Part shown: positions 7,700 through 14,896 of the stretch, in pieces
Position numbering within the stretch: position 1 is the first letter of the stretch
Layout of the letters: the number at the start of each line of letters is the position of its first letter
From: Burkholderiales bacterium JOSHI_001
GTDB taxonomy: Bacteria; Pseudomonadota; Gammaproteobacteria; Burkholderiales; Burkholderiaceae_C
Length of the DNA stretch: 64,000 bases
Assembly (NCBI GenBank): GCA_000244995.1
Contig: CM001438.1
Coordinates: forward strand, 4,816,096-4,880,095
Direction: 5' to 3'
The notes under the pieces: generated by a model
Seen by the model: only the letters and a program-made list of their open reading frames with translations
Told to the model about the DNA's origin: nothing
The model's database searches: none
Position numbers and translations under genes: made by a program

Positions 7700-9129
7700 A
7701 CAGGGCCTTGCGAACTCAAGGTTTCCGTCTCGCACTCAGCGGTGTGGCGCTGGTTGTTTTGACGGGCTGCGCCAGCATCACCGCCGAACAGACCGCTGGC
7801 AGGGTGAACGATGAAGCGGGCGAATTCACCGAAGGACGTCTGTCGCTGGCACGGACCCGCGATGAACGAGACAAGCGCGCGGCAACCGCTCAGGCGCTGC
7901 TGTCGGCGTCCGTTGGACAGCGCGAGGCCGTTCAACTGGCCCTGACCAACAGTCCTGCACTGCAAGGCCTCCTGGCGCAAGGCTGGGCGGATTCGGCAGA
8001 CGCAGCCCAGGGCGGCCGCATCGCAAACCCTTTTTTCAGCTTGGAGCGCATGGTGTCCGGCGATTCGCTGGAGATCTCGCGCGCCCTCGCCTTCGGTCTG
8101 CTCGATGTACTGACGATTCCAGCCCGCCAAGGCATCGCCCAACGGCGCATCGAACAGGCGCAACTGCGCCTGAGCAGCGAAGTGGTGGACATGGTGACCC
8201 AGGTCCGGCAAGCCTGGGTGCGGGCCGTGGCCGCGGGCCAAACGCTGAAGTACGCCCAACAGGTGTTCGAAAGTGCGGAAGCCAGCGCCGAGCTGGCCCG
8301 CCGCATGCAGTCTGTGGGCAACTTCAACCGCATCACCCGCGCTCGAGAGCAATCCTTCTACGCGGACGCAGCCACCCGATTGGCTACCGCAAGCCATCAG
8401 GCCACGGCGGCGCGCGAGGAATTGGTCAGGCTGCTGGGGCTGGATGAAGCCCAGGCACAGTCCCTGAAACTGCCGGAGCGCCTGCCCGACTTGCCCAAGC
8501 AAGCACTCGAACCCCAAGGCGTGGCCGGGCTCGCTACACGAGGCCGGTTGGACATCCGGATGGCCCAGGCGGCGTTGGATGCCTCGGCCAAGGCTCAGGG
8601 CCTCAACACCGTGACAAGCTTCACCGACATTGAACTCACGGCCCGCAGAAACACGGGGTTCGACAACGCGGCCGGCACGCGTTCAACCACTCGCGGGTAC
8701 GAGGTCGGTGTCAGGCTGCCCATCTTCGATTGGGGCGGCCTGCAACGCGACGCCATGAACGCACGCACGCTGGCGGCGGCCCATCAACTGGAAGCCACCG
8801 TCCGCTCGGCCGGGTCCAACCTGCGCGAGAGCTACTCGGCCTACCGAACCGCCTACGACGTTGCTCGCCACCACCGCGACGAGGTTGTTCCGCTGCGCAA
8901 GGTGATCGCCGAGGAGAACCAGCTTCGCTACAACGGCATGCTCATCGGCGTTTTCGAGCTGATGGCCGACGCGCGGGACCAGGTCAACACCGTGACTGCA
9001 GCCATCGATGCCACCCACCAGTTCTGGCTGGCTGACGCCGCTTTGCAGGCCTCCGTGGTGGGTCGGCCGACCAACACCAACCTCACGGCCACCGCCAGCG
9101 CGCCCAGCGGCGCCGCCGCTGGCCATTGA
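7696..9129 (+). CDS. TolC-family outer-membrane lipoprotein of the copper operon
   Basis: Outer-membrane factor of 477 residues with a lipoprotein signal (about residues 10-27, ending VLTGC, so Cys is the likely lipidated residue). The long helical repeats (EAVQLALTNSPALQGLLAQGWAD in the first half; GYEVGVRLPIFDWGG and LRESYSAYRTAYDVARHHRDEVVPL in the second) define the OEP fold. It does not have a dedicated adaptor beside it and follows a small periplasmic protein by a 4-nt overlap, while the multicopper oxidase follows 14 nt later. In this setting it may export copper-loaded or oxidised species, or take the place of the classical CopB; this is inference. A separate cusC copy lies at 19.7-21.0 kb. 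Confidence 0.8.
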   Translation: MNRALRTQGFRLALSGVALVVLTGCASITAEQTAGRVNDEAGEFTEGRLSLARTRDERDKRAATAQALLSASVGQREAVQLALTNSPALQGLLAQGWADSADAAQGGRIANPFFSLERMVSGDSLEISRALAFGLLDVLTIPARQGIAQRRIEQAQLRLSSEVVDMVTQVRQAWVRAVAAGQTLKYAQQVFESAEASAELARRMQSVGNFNRITRAREQSFYADAATRLATASHQATAAREELVRLLGLDEAQAQSLKLPERLPDLPKQALEPQGVAGLATRGRLDIRMAQAALDASAKAQGLNTVTSFTDIELTARRNTGFDNAAGTRSTTRGYEVGVRLPIFDWGGLQRDAMNARTLAAAHQLEATVRSAGSNLRESYSAYRTAYDVARHHRDEVVPLRKVIAEENQLRYNGMLIGVFELMADARDQVNTVTAAIDATHQFWLADAALQASVVGRPTNTNLTATASAPSGAAAGH

Positions 9130-9143
9130 CCCAAGGAACACGC

Positions 9144-10556
9144 ATGTCGTCGCGACGAGAATTCTTCAAGTACGCAGGGATCGCGGGTGGCGCTGTGGCC
9201 GCCAGCGCGGTGAGTCGGGTGGCCATGGCTGCGTTGCCGGAGCCGGTGATCCAGACCCGCCCGGACACCATGGCGCCCCTGGTGCCGAACTCGGGCCACC
9301 CGTACAACCCCGTGGTCACACTCAATGGCTGGACCTTGCCCTGGCGGATGAACCAGGGGGTCAAGGAGTTCCACCTGGTCGCTGAGCCGGTGGTGCGCGA
9401 GATGGCGCCGGGGTTCAAGGCGCACCTCTGGGGCTACAACGGCCAGAGCCCGGGCCCGACCATCGAGGTGGTCGAAGGCGACCGCGTGCGCATCTTCGTC
9501 ACCAACAAGCTGCCTGAGCACACCAGCGTGCACTGGCACGGCCAGCGCCTGCCGAACGGCATGGACGGCGTGGCCGGGCTGAACCAGCCGGCCATCCAGC
9601 CTGGCAAGACCTTTGTCTACGAGTTCGTGGCCAGGCGGCCGGGCACCTTCATGTACCACCCGCATGCCGACGAAATGACGCAGATGGCCATGGGCATGAT
9701 GGGCTTCTGGGTCACCCACCCGAAGGCCAAGCACCCGCTGATCGACGAGGTGCAGCGCGACTTCTGCTTCCTGCTGAACGCTTACGACATCGACCCGGGC
9801 AGCTACACGCCCAAGACGATGACGATGCTGGACTTCAACCTGTGGAGCTGGAACAGCCGCATCTTCCCCGGCATTGATTCGCTGAACGTGCGGCTGAACG
9901 ACAAGGTTCGCATCCGCATCGGCAACCTCACGATGACGAACCACCCCATCCACGTGCATGGCCACGAGTTCACCGTGACCGGCACCGACGGCGGCCCGAC
10001 ACCACCCGGTTCCCGGTGGCCTGAGGTCACCACCGACATTGCCGTGGGCCAGATGCGGCAGATCGACTTCCTGGCCGACGAGGAAGGTGACTGGGCCTTC
10101 CACTGCCACAAGAGCCACCACACCATGAATGCCATGGGTCACAACGTGCCCACCTTGATCGGTGTGGACCATCGCGGCGTGGCCAAGAAGATCAACAGCC
10201 TGATCCCTGAGTACATGGTGATGGGCGAGCGCGGCATGGCCGACATGACCGAGATGGAGATGCCCATCCCCGACAACACCGCGCCGATGATGACCGGCGA
10301 AGGCCCGTTCGGCTCAGTGGAGATGGGCGGCATGTTCAGCGTGCTCAAGGTGCGCCGCGACCAGAAGGCCGGCGATTACAAGGATCCGGGCTGGTTCAAG
10401 CACCCGGAGGGCACGGTGGCGCACGAGTACACCGGCCCCTTGGCAGAGCCCGCGCGTTTCAAGGCGGAGGGCGGGCAATCCATGCCGCGCGCCGCCATGC
10501 CGGCAAAGACCACCGAAGTCCAGGTGCGCAAACCCACGTCGCACAGCGGCCACTGA
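9144..10556 (+). CDS. copA: CopA-like multicopper oxidase, Tat-exported
   Basis: Periplasmic copper oxidase that is expected to oxidise Cu(I) to less toxic Cu(II). The N-terminus SSRREFFKYAGIAGGAVAAS is a twin-arginine signal. Copper ligands are visible in order: HWHG near residue 132, HPHADE near 173, HPIHVHGHEF near 270 and HCHKSHH near 318, which supply the type 1, 2 and 3 copper sites. A Met/Asp-rich loop (MADMTEMEMPIPDN) near the C-terminal part may bind extra copper. At about 470 residues it is shorter than the ~600-residue Pseudomonas CopA. I chose ATG 9144, preceded by AAGGA; a TTG at 9126 overlapping the previous stop is also open. A CusF-like protein, cupredoxin and DUF411 gene follow. 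Confidence 0.85.
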   Translation: MSSRREFFKYAGIAGGAVAASAVSRVAMAALPEPVIQTRPDTMAPLVPNSGHPYNPVVTLNGWTLPWRMNQGVKEFHLVAEPVVREMAPGFKAHLWGYNGQSPGPTIEVVEGDRVRIFVTNKLPEHTSVHWHGQRLPNGMDGVAGLNQPAIQPGKTFVYEFVARRPGTFMYHPHADEMTQMAMGMMGFWVTHPKAKHPLIDEVQRDFCFLLNAYDIDPGSYTPKTMTMLDFNLWSWNSRIFPGIDSLNVRLNDKVRIRIGNLTMTNHPIHVHGHEFTVTGTDGGPTPPGSRWPEVTTDIAVGQMRQIDFLADEEGDWAFHCHKSHHTMNAMGHNVPTLIGVDHRGVAKKINSLIPEYMVMGERGMADMTEMEMPIPDNTAPMMTGEGPFGSVEMGGMFSVLKVRRDQKAGDYKDPGWFKHPEGTVAHEYTGPLAEPARFKAEGGQSMPRAAMPAKTTEVQVRKPTSHSGH

Positions 10557-10594
10557 GCAGCCACAACGTTCACCCTCAACAGAAGGACCAATCC

Positions 10595-11089
10595 ATGACC
10601 ATCCAGTCCACCTCTGCGCGCCGCCTCATCGCCTTGGCCGCTCTTTGCCTGTCGGGCGCAGCCTTCGCAGCCGGAAACCACGCAGGCGGCCACGGCCACG
10701 GCGACGAAGAGACCGCCATCGGCAAGCCTGGCACGGCGGCAAAGACGACACGCACCATCACGGTCGAGATGAGCGACACCATGCGCTACACGCCCTCGGA
10801 CATCCAGGTCAAGCAAGGCGAAACCGTGCGCTTCGTGATCAAGAACCTGGGCAAGGTCAAGCACGAACTCAGCCTCGGCACCGAGAAGGAACTGCTGGAG
10901 CACCTGGAGCAGATGAAGAAGTTCCCGGACATGGAGCACGACGAGCCGAGCAAGGTCACCCTGGCGCCTGGCAAACAGGGCGAGATCGTCTGGCAGTTCA
11001 CCAAGGCGGGTACGGTGAACTTCGCCTGCCTGATGCCGGGCCACTACGAAGCCGGCATGAAGGGCGCCGTCAAGGTCAGCAAGAGGTAA
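10595..11089 (+). CDS. Periplasmic cupredoxin-like copper protein
   Basis: A 164-residue exported protein with a signal peptide ending AFAAGNHAGG and a His-rich linker (HAGGHGHGDEE). The cupredoxin fold is marked by TITVEMSDTMRYTPSDI, VKQGETVRFVIKN, the ligand His in KHELSLG, and the C-terminal ligand loop FACLMPGHYEAGM (Cys, His, Met). Such proteins carry one copper and are thought to shuttle it to the oxidase or pump. AGAAGGA precedes the ATG. It sits 38 nt after copA in the same operon. Confidence 0.85.
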   Translation: MTIQSTSARRLIALAALCLSGAAFAAGNHAGGHGHGDEETAIGKPGTAAKTTRTITVEMSDTMRYTPSDIQVKQGETVRFVIKNLGKVKHELSLGTEKELLEHLEQMKKFPDMEHDEPSKVTLAPGKQGEIVWQFTKAGTVNFACLMPGHYEAGMKGAVKVSKR

Positions 11090-11117
11090 ACGGGCTTGCC
11101 CAACCACCTTGATCAAC

Positions 11118-11600
11118 ATGACGACACACGCCACGCGCCAAACTCTCGTGCCGCGACGGCGCTTCCTTGGCTTCGTCGCTGCTGCGGGCGCAACAAGCGC
11201 CTTTGCTGCGACCGCCCCTGCCGTCACCGTACAGGTCTGGAAAGACCCGAACTGCGGTTGCTGCAGGGACTGGATCGTCCATCTGGAGCGCAATGGCTTC
11301 GTGGTCGGCGTCGTCGATCAAGGCAACAGCGCTGCCCGTGCACGCCTGGGCATGCCGCAGAAGCTGGGCTCCTGCCACACGGCGCTGGTGCAGGGCTACG
11401 TCATCGAAGGCCATGTCCCGGCAACTGAAATCCATCGGCTGCTCAAGACCAAGCCCCAGGCGCTCGGTCTCGCCGTCCCGGGCATGCCCATCGGTTCGCC
11501 AGGCATGGACGGAGCGGTCTACCAGGGCCGCCGTGATCCATTCCAGGTCCTGCTCGTCCAGCGCGACGGGACCACCACCGTGTTTTCCAATCACTCTTGA
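11118..11600 (+). CDS. DUF411 metal-binding protein
   Basis: A 160-residue exported protein (Arg-rich start, then FLGFVAAAGATSAFAA). The DUF411 signature is clear: VQVWKDPNCGCCRDWIVHLE (CGCC thiols, about residues 46-49 of the protein) and LGSCHTALVQGYVIEGHVPA (a third Cys and two His). The GMPIGSPGMDG loop completes the domain. DUF411 proteins are found in copper-resistance loci and are proposed to bind copper; the precise role is not established. ATG 11118 is chosen over a TTG at 11109. The next gene follows after 13 nt. Confidence 0.8.
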   Translation: MTTHATRQTLVPRRRFLGFVAAAGATSAFAATAPAVTVQVWKDPNCGCCRDWIVHLERNGFVVGVVDQGNSAARARLGMPQKLGSCHTALVQGYVIEGHVPATEIHRLLKTKPQALGLAVPGMPIGSPGMDGAVYQGRRDPFQVLLVQRDGTTTVFSNHS

Positions 11601-11613
11601 GGAGTTTTTCCCC

Positions 11614-11949
11614 ATGATCAAGACAATTCTCGCCACGTCTGTACTGGCCCTGGGCATCGCGATGCCGCTGAGCAGCTTCGCGCAAGCCAACATGGATCAC
11701 AGCAAGATGGCCACGTCCCAGCCTGCCTCCATGACCGACGGCGAAGTGAAGAAAGTCGATCAAGAGGCGGGCAAGGTCACCATCAAGCATGGTGACATCA
11801 AGCACCTGGACATGCCTGGCATGACCATGGTCTTCACCGCCAAGGACAAGGCGCTGCTGGCCTCGGTGAAACCGGGCGACAAGGTCAAGTTCATGGTTGT
11901 CAGCGAAGCCGGCAAGATGGTCGTCACCGACATCCAAGCCGCCAAGTAG
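11614..11949 (+). CDS. CusF-like periplasmic copper chaperone
   Basis: A 111-residue exported protein with signal peptide ending SSFAQ. The CusF/CopZ-like OB domain reads DGEVKKVDQEAGKVTIKHGD, then LDMPGMTMVFTAKDKALLASV, with the Met pair and His that bind Cu(I)/Ag(I) in CusF (family knowledge). TTGAGGAG lies upstream of the ATG. It is the last plus-strand gene of the operon. A related domain is fused to the C-terminus of CusB at 18.1 kb, so this island carries the chaperone in two forms. Confidence 0.82.
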   Translation: MIKTILATSVLALGIAMPLSSFAQANMDHSKMATSQPASMTDGEVKKVDQEAGKVTIKHGDIKHLDMPGMTMVFTAKDKALLASVKPGDKVKFMVVSEAGKMVVTDIQAAK

Positions 11950-12078
11950 TGCTCGCCTCCGGCTCGCGGTGACGACGCGTCTCGGGAGAAGCACTGCGCG
12001 TCACCCACCGACTCCGTGTCGTTGCCTAGCAAGGACGCTTGTTGCCCGAGGCGACTGGCTGGCAGACCAACCGCCCCA

Positions 12079-12873
12079 TCAGAGCCTCGCGTCCCCGGTC
12101 TTCGGCTTCTCGCCATGGATATTGCCCGCGCCTGAAGCCGCGTACTTCATGAAAGTGCGCCCGGCATCGAGGTCCACCAGTTGGCCGAAACCGGACGCCA
12201 GGATCTTGACCCCGTTCCTGTGCTGGGGCTGGTAGCTGACGCCGAAGGCTTTGCGGCACGCGGGGTCGAGCCTGATCTTGTCACCACTGCCGCTGCGAAC
12301 AAACGGGAAGTCCAGGCACTGCCCTTCGAACAACTCGGCGCCGTGGATGGCGGGATCGCCTTGCTGAGGCGCGATGGTGCCGCGGTTCACGATCATGAAG
12401 GCGCTCTTGATGGGTGCCGCATCCGCGTACTTGGCCTGCACGTCGGCAACCATCTTCTCGTAGGCATAGCGGCCGCTCGTGTCATCGCGCCAGACGGCCC
12501 AGACCTTCCCTTCGAAGACGAAGATCTTCACGAAATCGAGGTTCGACTTCGCTTCCGGATGCAGGTCGAAACGGATGCCCGCCTTCACCTTCGCCCCCGT
12601 TGCCGGGCTGGTGAGCTCGTAGTCGGACTGTTTGAGGTTGATCGGCCGCTCGTTGGCGTCCTTGCTGCCCGGCGGGAAGCGCTTCCGGAGGGCGGCCACG
12701 GCCTCGGCCTCGCTCATGCCCAGCTTCACGCCGAGAAGGTCATACGAGATGATCGACCCCCTGGTGTCTTGCTGTTTGTAGATGGAGGTGGCGTGCACAC
12801 CGCCCATGCTGACTGCCGCCACGAGCACAGAGGTGATGAAGCCCCGAACGGGGTAAGGCAAGGAGTTGGTCAT
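12079..12873 (-). CDS. Exported protein of unknown function
   Basis: A 264-residue product from ATG 12873 (MTNSLPYPVRGFITSVLVAA..., signal peptide ending VHAT). The mature part begins IYKQQDTRGSIISYDLLGVKLGM and includes SEAEAVAALRKRFPPGS, reminiscent of proteins that start with a 'does x depend on' helix-strand repeat, then a mixed alpha/beta region ending GRTFMKYA. Two Cys (in GQCLDFPFV and DPACRKAFG) could form a disulphide. I do not recognise a family. It is convergent with the copper operon and is followed upstream by a small secreted protein on the same strand. Confidence 0.6.
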   Translation of the reverse strand: MTNSLPYPVRGFITSVLVAAVSMGGVHATSIYKQQDTRGSIISYDLLGVKLGMSEAEAVAALRKRFPPGSKDANERPINLKQSDYELTSPATGAKVKAGIRFDLHPEAKSNLDFVKIFVFEGKVWAVWRDDTSGRYAYEKMVADVQAKYADAAPIKSAFMIVNRGTIAPQQGDPAIHGAELFEGQCLDFPFVRSGSGDKIRLDPACRKAFGVSYQPQHRNGVKILASGFGQLVDLDAGRTFMKYAASGAGNIHGEKPKTGDARL

Positions 12874-12957
12874 GCTGGTTTGATCGAAAGAAAGGAATGG
12901 GCCCATGTCGCAGCGGCCCCAGATCCGGGCGCGCACCGTGGTCGGGGCCTTGGGAGG

Positions 12958-13218
12958 TCAGCGTTGCGCTGCGAGGCCAGCGGCCGGACGGATGTCCTGA
13001 ATGGCGCCATTCAGCGCAGGGTCCGAGTCCTTGCGCGCAGCCACTGCAGCGGCCTGCAGGCCCGCGCTCGCGGCACCTGCGGGGCTCGGAACCGACGGCC
13101 TCTTAGCCGCCACTGTGGTTTGGCCGCGCAAGCGCGGCTCGGCCCCTTGCGCAGTGGCTGCACTCAACGCAGTCAGCGTGACAACGCCAACCGTGGCCGC
13201 AAGTGGACGAATCTTCAT
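12958..13218 (-). CDS. Small exported protein with an AARKDSDPxLNG motif
   Basis: An 86-residue product from ATG 13218: signal peptide MKIRPLAATVGVVTLTALSA..., then a low-complexity Ala/Pro/Arg stretch and the motif AARKDSDPALNGAIQDI near the C-terminus. The same motif occurs twice in the exported protein at 27703-28254, which points to a shared domain or recognition sequence. It is divergent from the XRE regulator at 13379, with a palindrome between them. Function is unknown. Confidence 0.55.
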   Translation of the reverse strand: MKIRPLAATVGVVTLTALSAATAQGAEPRLRGQTTVAAKRPSVPSPAGAASAGLQAAAVAARKDSDPALNGAIQDIRPAAGLAAQR

Positions 13219-13331
13219 GTTCTCGGCCTCCCCAGGCACGGTGTTGGGCCGGCGTTGCCGGCGTGATGTTGACAGCCCCGACGGCGGGTTCAGCGCGCTT
13301 GTTCGAGGTCAACTTGACTTCAGTTTGCACC

Positions 13332-13351
13332 ATATATGCGGGTGCATATAT
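13332..13351. promoter_or_regulatory. Palindromic candidate operator between the small exported gene and the XRE gene
   Basis: ATATATGC-GGGT-GCATATAT, a perfect 8-bp inverted repeat in an otherwise GC-rich region, 27 nt before the XRE start. The two halves are also near-direct repeats of CATATATGCG. It is well placed for autoregulation by the XRE protein and joint control of the divergent gene. Confidence 0.5.
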
Positions 13352-13378
13352 GCGCGTCAATCCTCACCATTTCGGAGG

Positions 13379-13630
13379 ATGCGCAAAGCCAAGGACGAAC
13401 AGGTACTGCGAGCTGCCGCCGCTGAAATCAAGGCGCGCCGCGGCCGAATAGAGATCAGCCAGGAGGAGCTGGCGCACCGCGCCGACGTCCATCGGTCGTT
13501 CATCGCCCGCGTGGAGGTGGCGCAGACGCAGCCCTCCCTGGCAGTCCTGGTCCGCATCGCCGATGCGCTGGAAATCGACGCGGCCGAGCTCGTACGCGCC
13601 ATCGTCGCGCGCTGCAAGCACGAGGCATAG
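13379..13630 (+). CDS. XRE-family transcriptional regulator
   Basis: An 83-residue DNA-binding protein consisting of little more than one helix-turn-helix domain: IEISQEELAHRADVHRSFIARVE with the TQPSLAVLVRIADALEI continuation. GGAGG overlaps just before the ATG. It is divergent from the small exported protein at 13218 and shares its general layout (XRE beside a secreted AARxDxDP protein) with the locus at 28.3 kb. It probably represses its own promoter through the palindrome at 13332-13351. Confidence 0.8.
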   Translation: MRKAKDEQVLRAAAAEIKARRGRIEISQEELAHRADVHRSFIARVEVAQTQPSLAVLVRIADALEIDAAELVRAIVARCKHEA

Positions 13631-13742
13631 CGCGGGCGAGCTGGCACGCTGAGCCCGTCCGAGTCAGGCGGCCCAGCCTCCTGGCGGAGCGTGTCGAGCG
13701 CAGACAGGAAGCAGCAAGACCTGGTCGCACTTCGTCAGGGAA

Positions 13743-14699
13743 TCAAGGCGCCTGGGCAAAAAGCCGGCGAATCTCCCCGATGCGAGACAAGACCGCTGTC
13801 TCCCCGGCCGCGGTCACCCAGCCTCGACTCCCCAGGCCCAGCTGAGACGAGGTTCGAATCTCCGGGGTGATCACCAGATCGGCCAGCGCACGCTCAGCCA
13901 GCACCTGGCGCCAGCCCGAGACAATCAGCGCCTGGAACAGCATCGACACCGGGCTTGACATCTCCGAGTGGCTCGGCGGGTACACGACATCAAGGGCCAG
14001 CACCCGCATGGCACCCAACCGCCGAGCAGTCATCACCGGCAGCGGGCTGACGATCTGCCCGTCGGCCAACAATCGGCCGCGGGCGCGCACGGGCGCGTAG
14101 ACACCAGGCACGGCACAGGACGCACGCACCGCTTTCGCTGCGTCGCCGTGGTTCAGCGGCACGACCTCGCCGCTTTCCATGTCGGCGGCGACCGCAGCAA
14201 ACGGCAGCGGAAAGCGCTCGATCGGCCCACGCAGGTGCTGCCGCAGGAACTGCTCCAACCGGGCCCCGGGCACCAGGCCGAGTCCCAGGCCGTCCAACAC
14301 GGCACGCACGGGGTCGAAGTCAAAAAACACGGTCCAGTCGAGTTGCTGTGCGGCGCGCTCGATCTCGCTGACCGGCATGCCTGACGCCCACATCGCGCCG
14401 ATGATCGCCCCAGCGCTGGTGCCCACCACCAGGTCGGGGCGCAGGCCCTCGCGCTCGAGCACGCGCAATGCACCCAGGTGCGCAAACCCGCGGGCGGCGC
14501 CCCCTGACAACACCAGCGCGACAGGCTGCCGCACACCGTCGGGCGGCGGGAGAAATCCAGGGGCATCGGTTGCATCCACGGGCTCGGCCGACTGACCCGG
14601 TTGCAACGCGGCACAACCGCCGAGCAGCGGTGCCGCAGCCACCGCGCTGCTGACCGTCAGCAGCAACGACCGGCGGCGTGGATCCGGGTGATCAACCAT
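13743..14699 (-). CDS. Patatin-like phospholipase, predicted lipoprotein
   Basis: A 318-residue patatin-fold hydrolase from ATG 14699. A lipobox-type signal (LLLTVSSAVAAAPLLGGC) precedes the mature protein. Catalytic features: oxyanion loop SGGAARGFAHLGALRVLE, nucleophile elbow GTSAG, and the Asp in LADGQIVSPLP; the usual DGG/DGA is DGQ here, but the Asp is present. Such enzymes cleave acyl chains from phospholipids. It lies downstream of cusA (198-nt gap with a strong inverted repeat), so it may be cotranscribed with the pump or be independent. Its link to metal resistance is unclear. Confidence 0.78.
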   Translation of the reverse strand: MVDHPDPRRRSLLLTVSSAVAAAPLLGGCAALQPGQSAEPVDATDAPGFLPPPDGVRQPVALVLSGGAARGFAHLGALRVLEREGLRPDLVVGTSAGAIIGAMWASGMPVSEIERAAQQLDWTVFFDFDPVRAVLDGLGLGLVPGARLEQFLRQHLRGPIERFPLPFAAVAADMESGEVVPLNHGDAAKAVRASCAVPGVYAPVRARGRLLADGQIVSPLPVMTARRLGAMRVLALDVVYPPSHSEMSSPVSMLFQALIVSGWRQVLAERALADLVITPEIRTSSQLGLGSRGWVTAAGETAVLSRIGEIRRLFAQAP

Positions 14700-14848
14700 G
14701 GCCACCTCGGCGTCCATCGATGCAGCGACGGTGAACTCGATCCGGTTCGATTGCACCGTGGCCCCCTCCAACGGCATGAGAGCCGTCCGCCCCGCGCCGT
14801 CGATCAATGGCAGCCACCTGCGCCAGCAAGGGCCATATATTGCGGGCC

Positions 14849-14870
14849 TTCGGTTCGATCTCGAACCGAA
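14849..14870. repeat. Perfect 10-bp inverted repeat between cusA and the patatin gene
   Basis: Arms TTCGGTTCGA and TCGAACCGAA with a 2-nt centre. There is no T-run on either side, so a standard intrinsic terminator is unlikely; an operator or an RNA-processing hairpin separating cusA from the lipase is more plausible. Confidence 0.5.
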
Positions 14871-14896
14871 CGGTGAGGCGCGGCCGGCCCGAAGGT

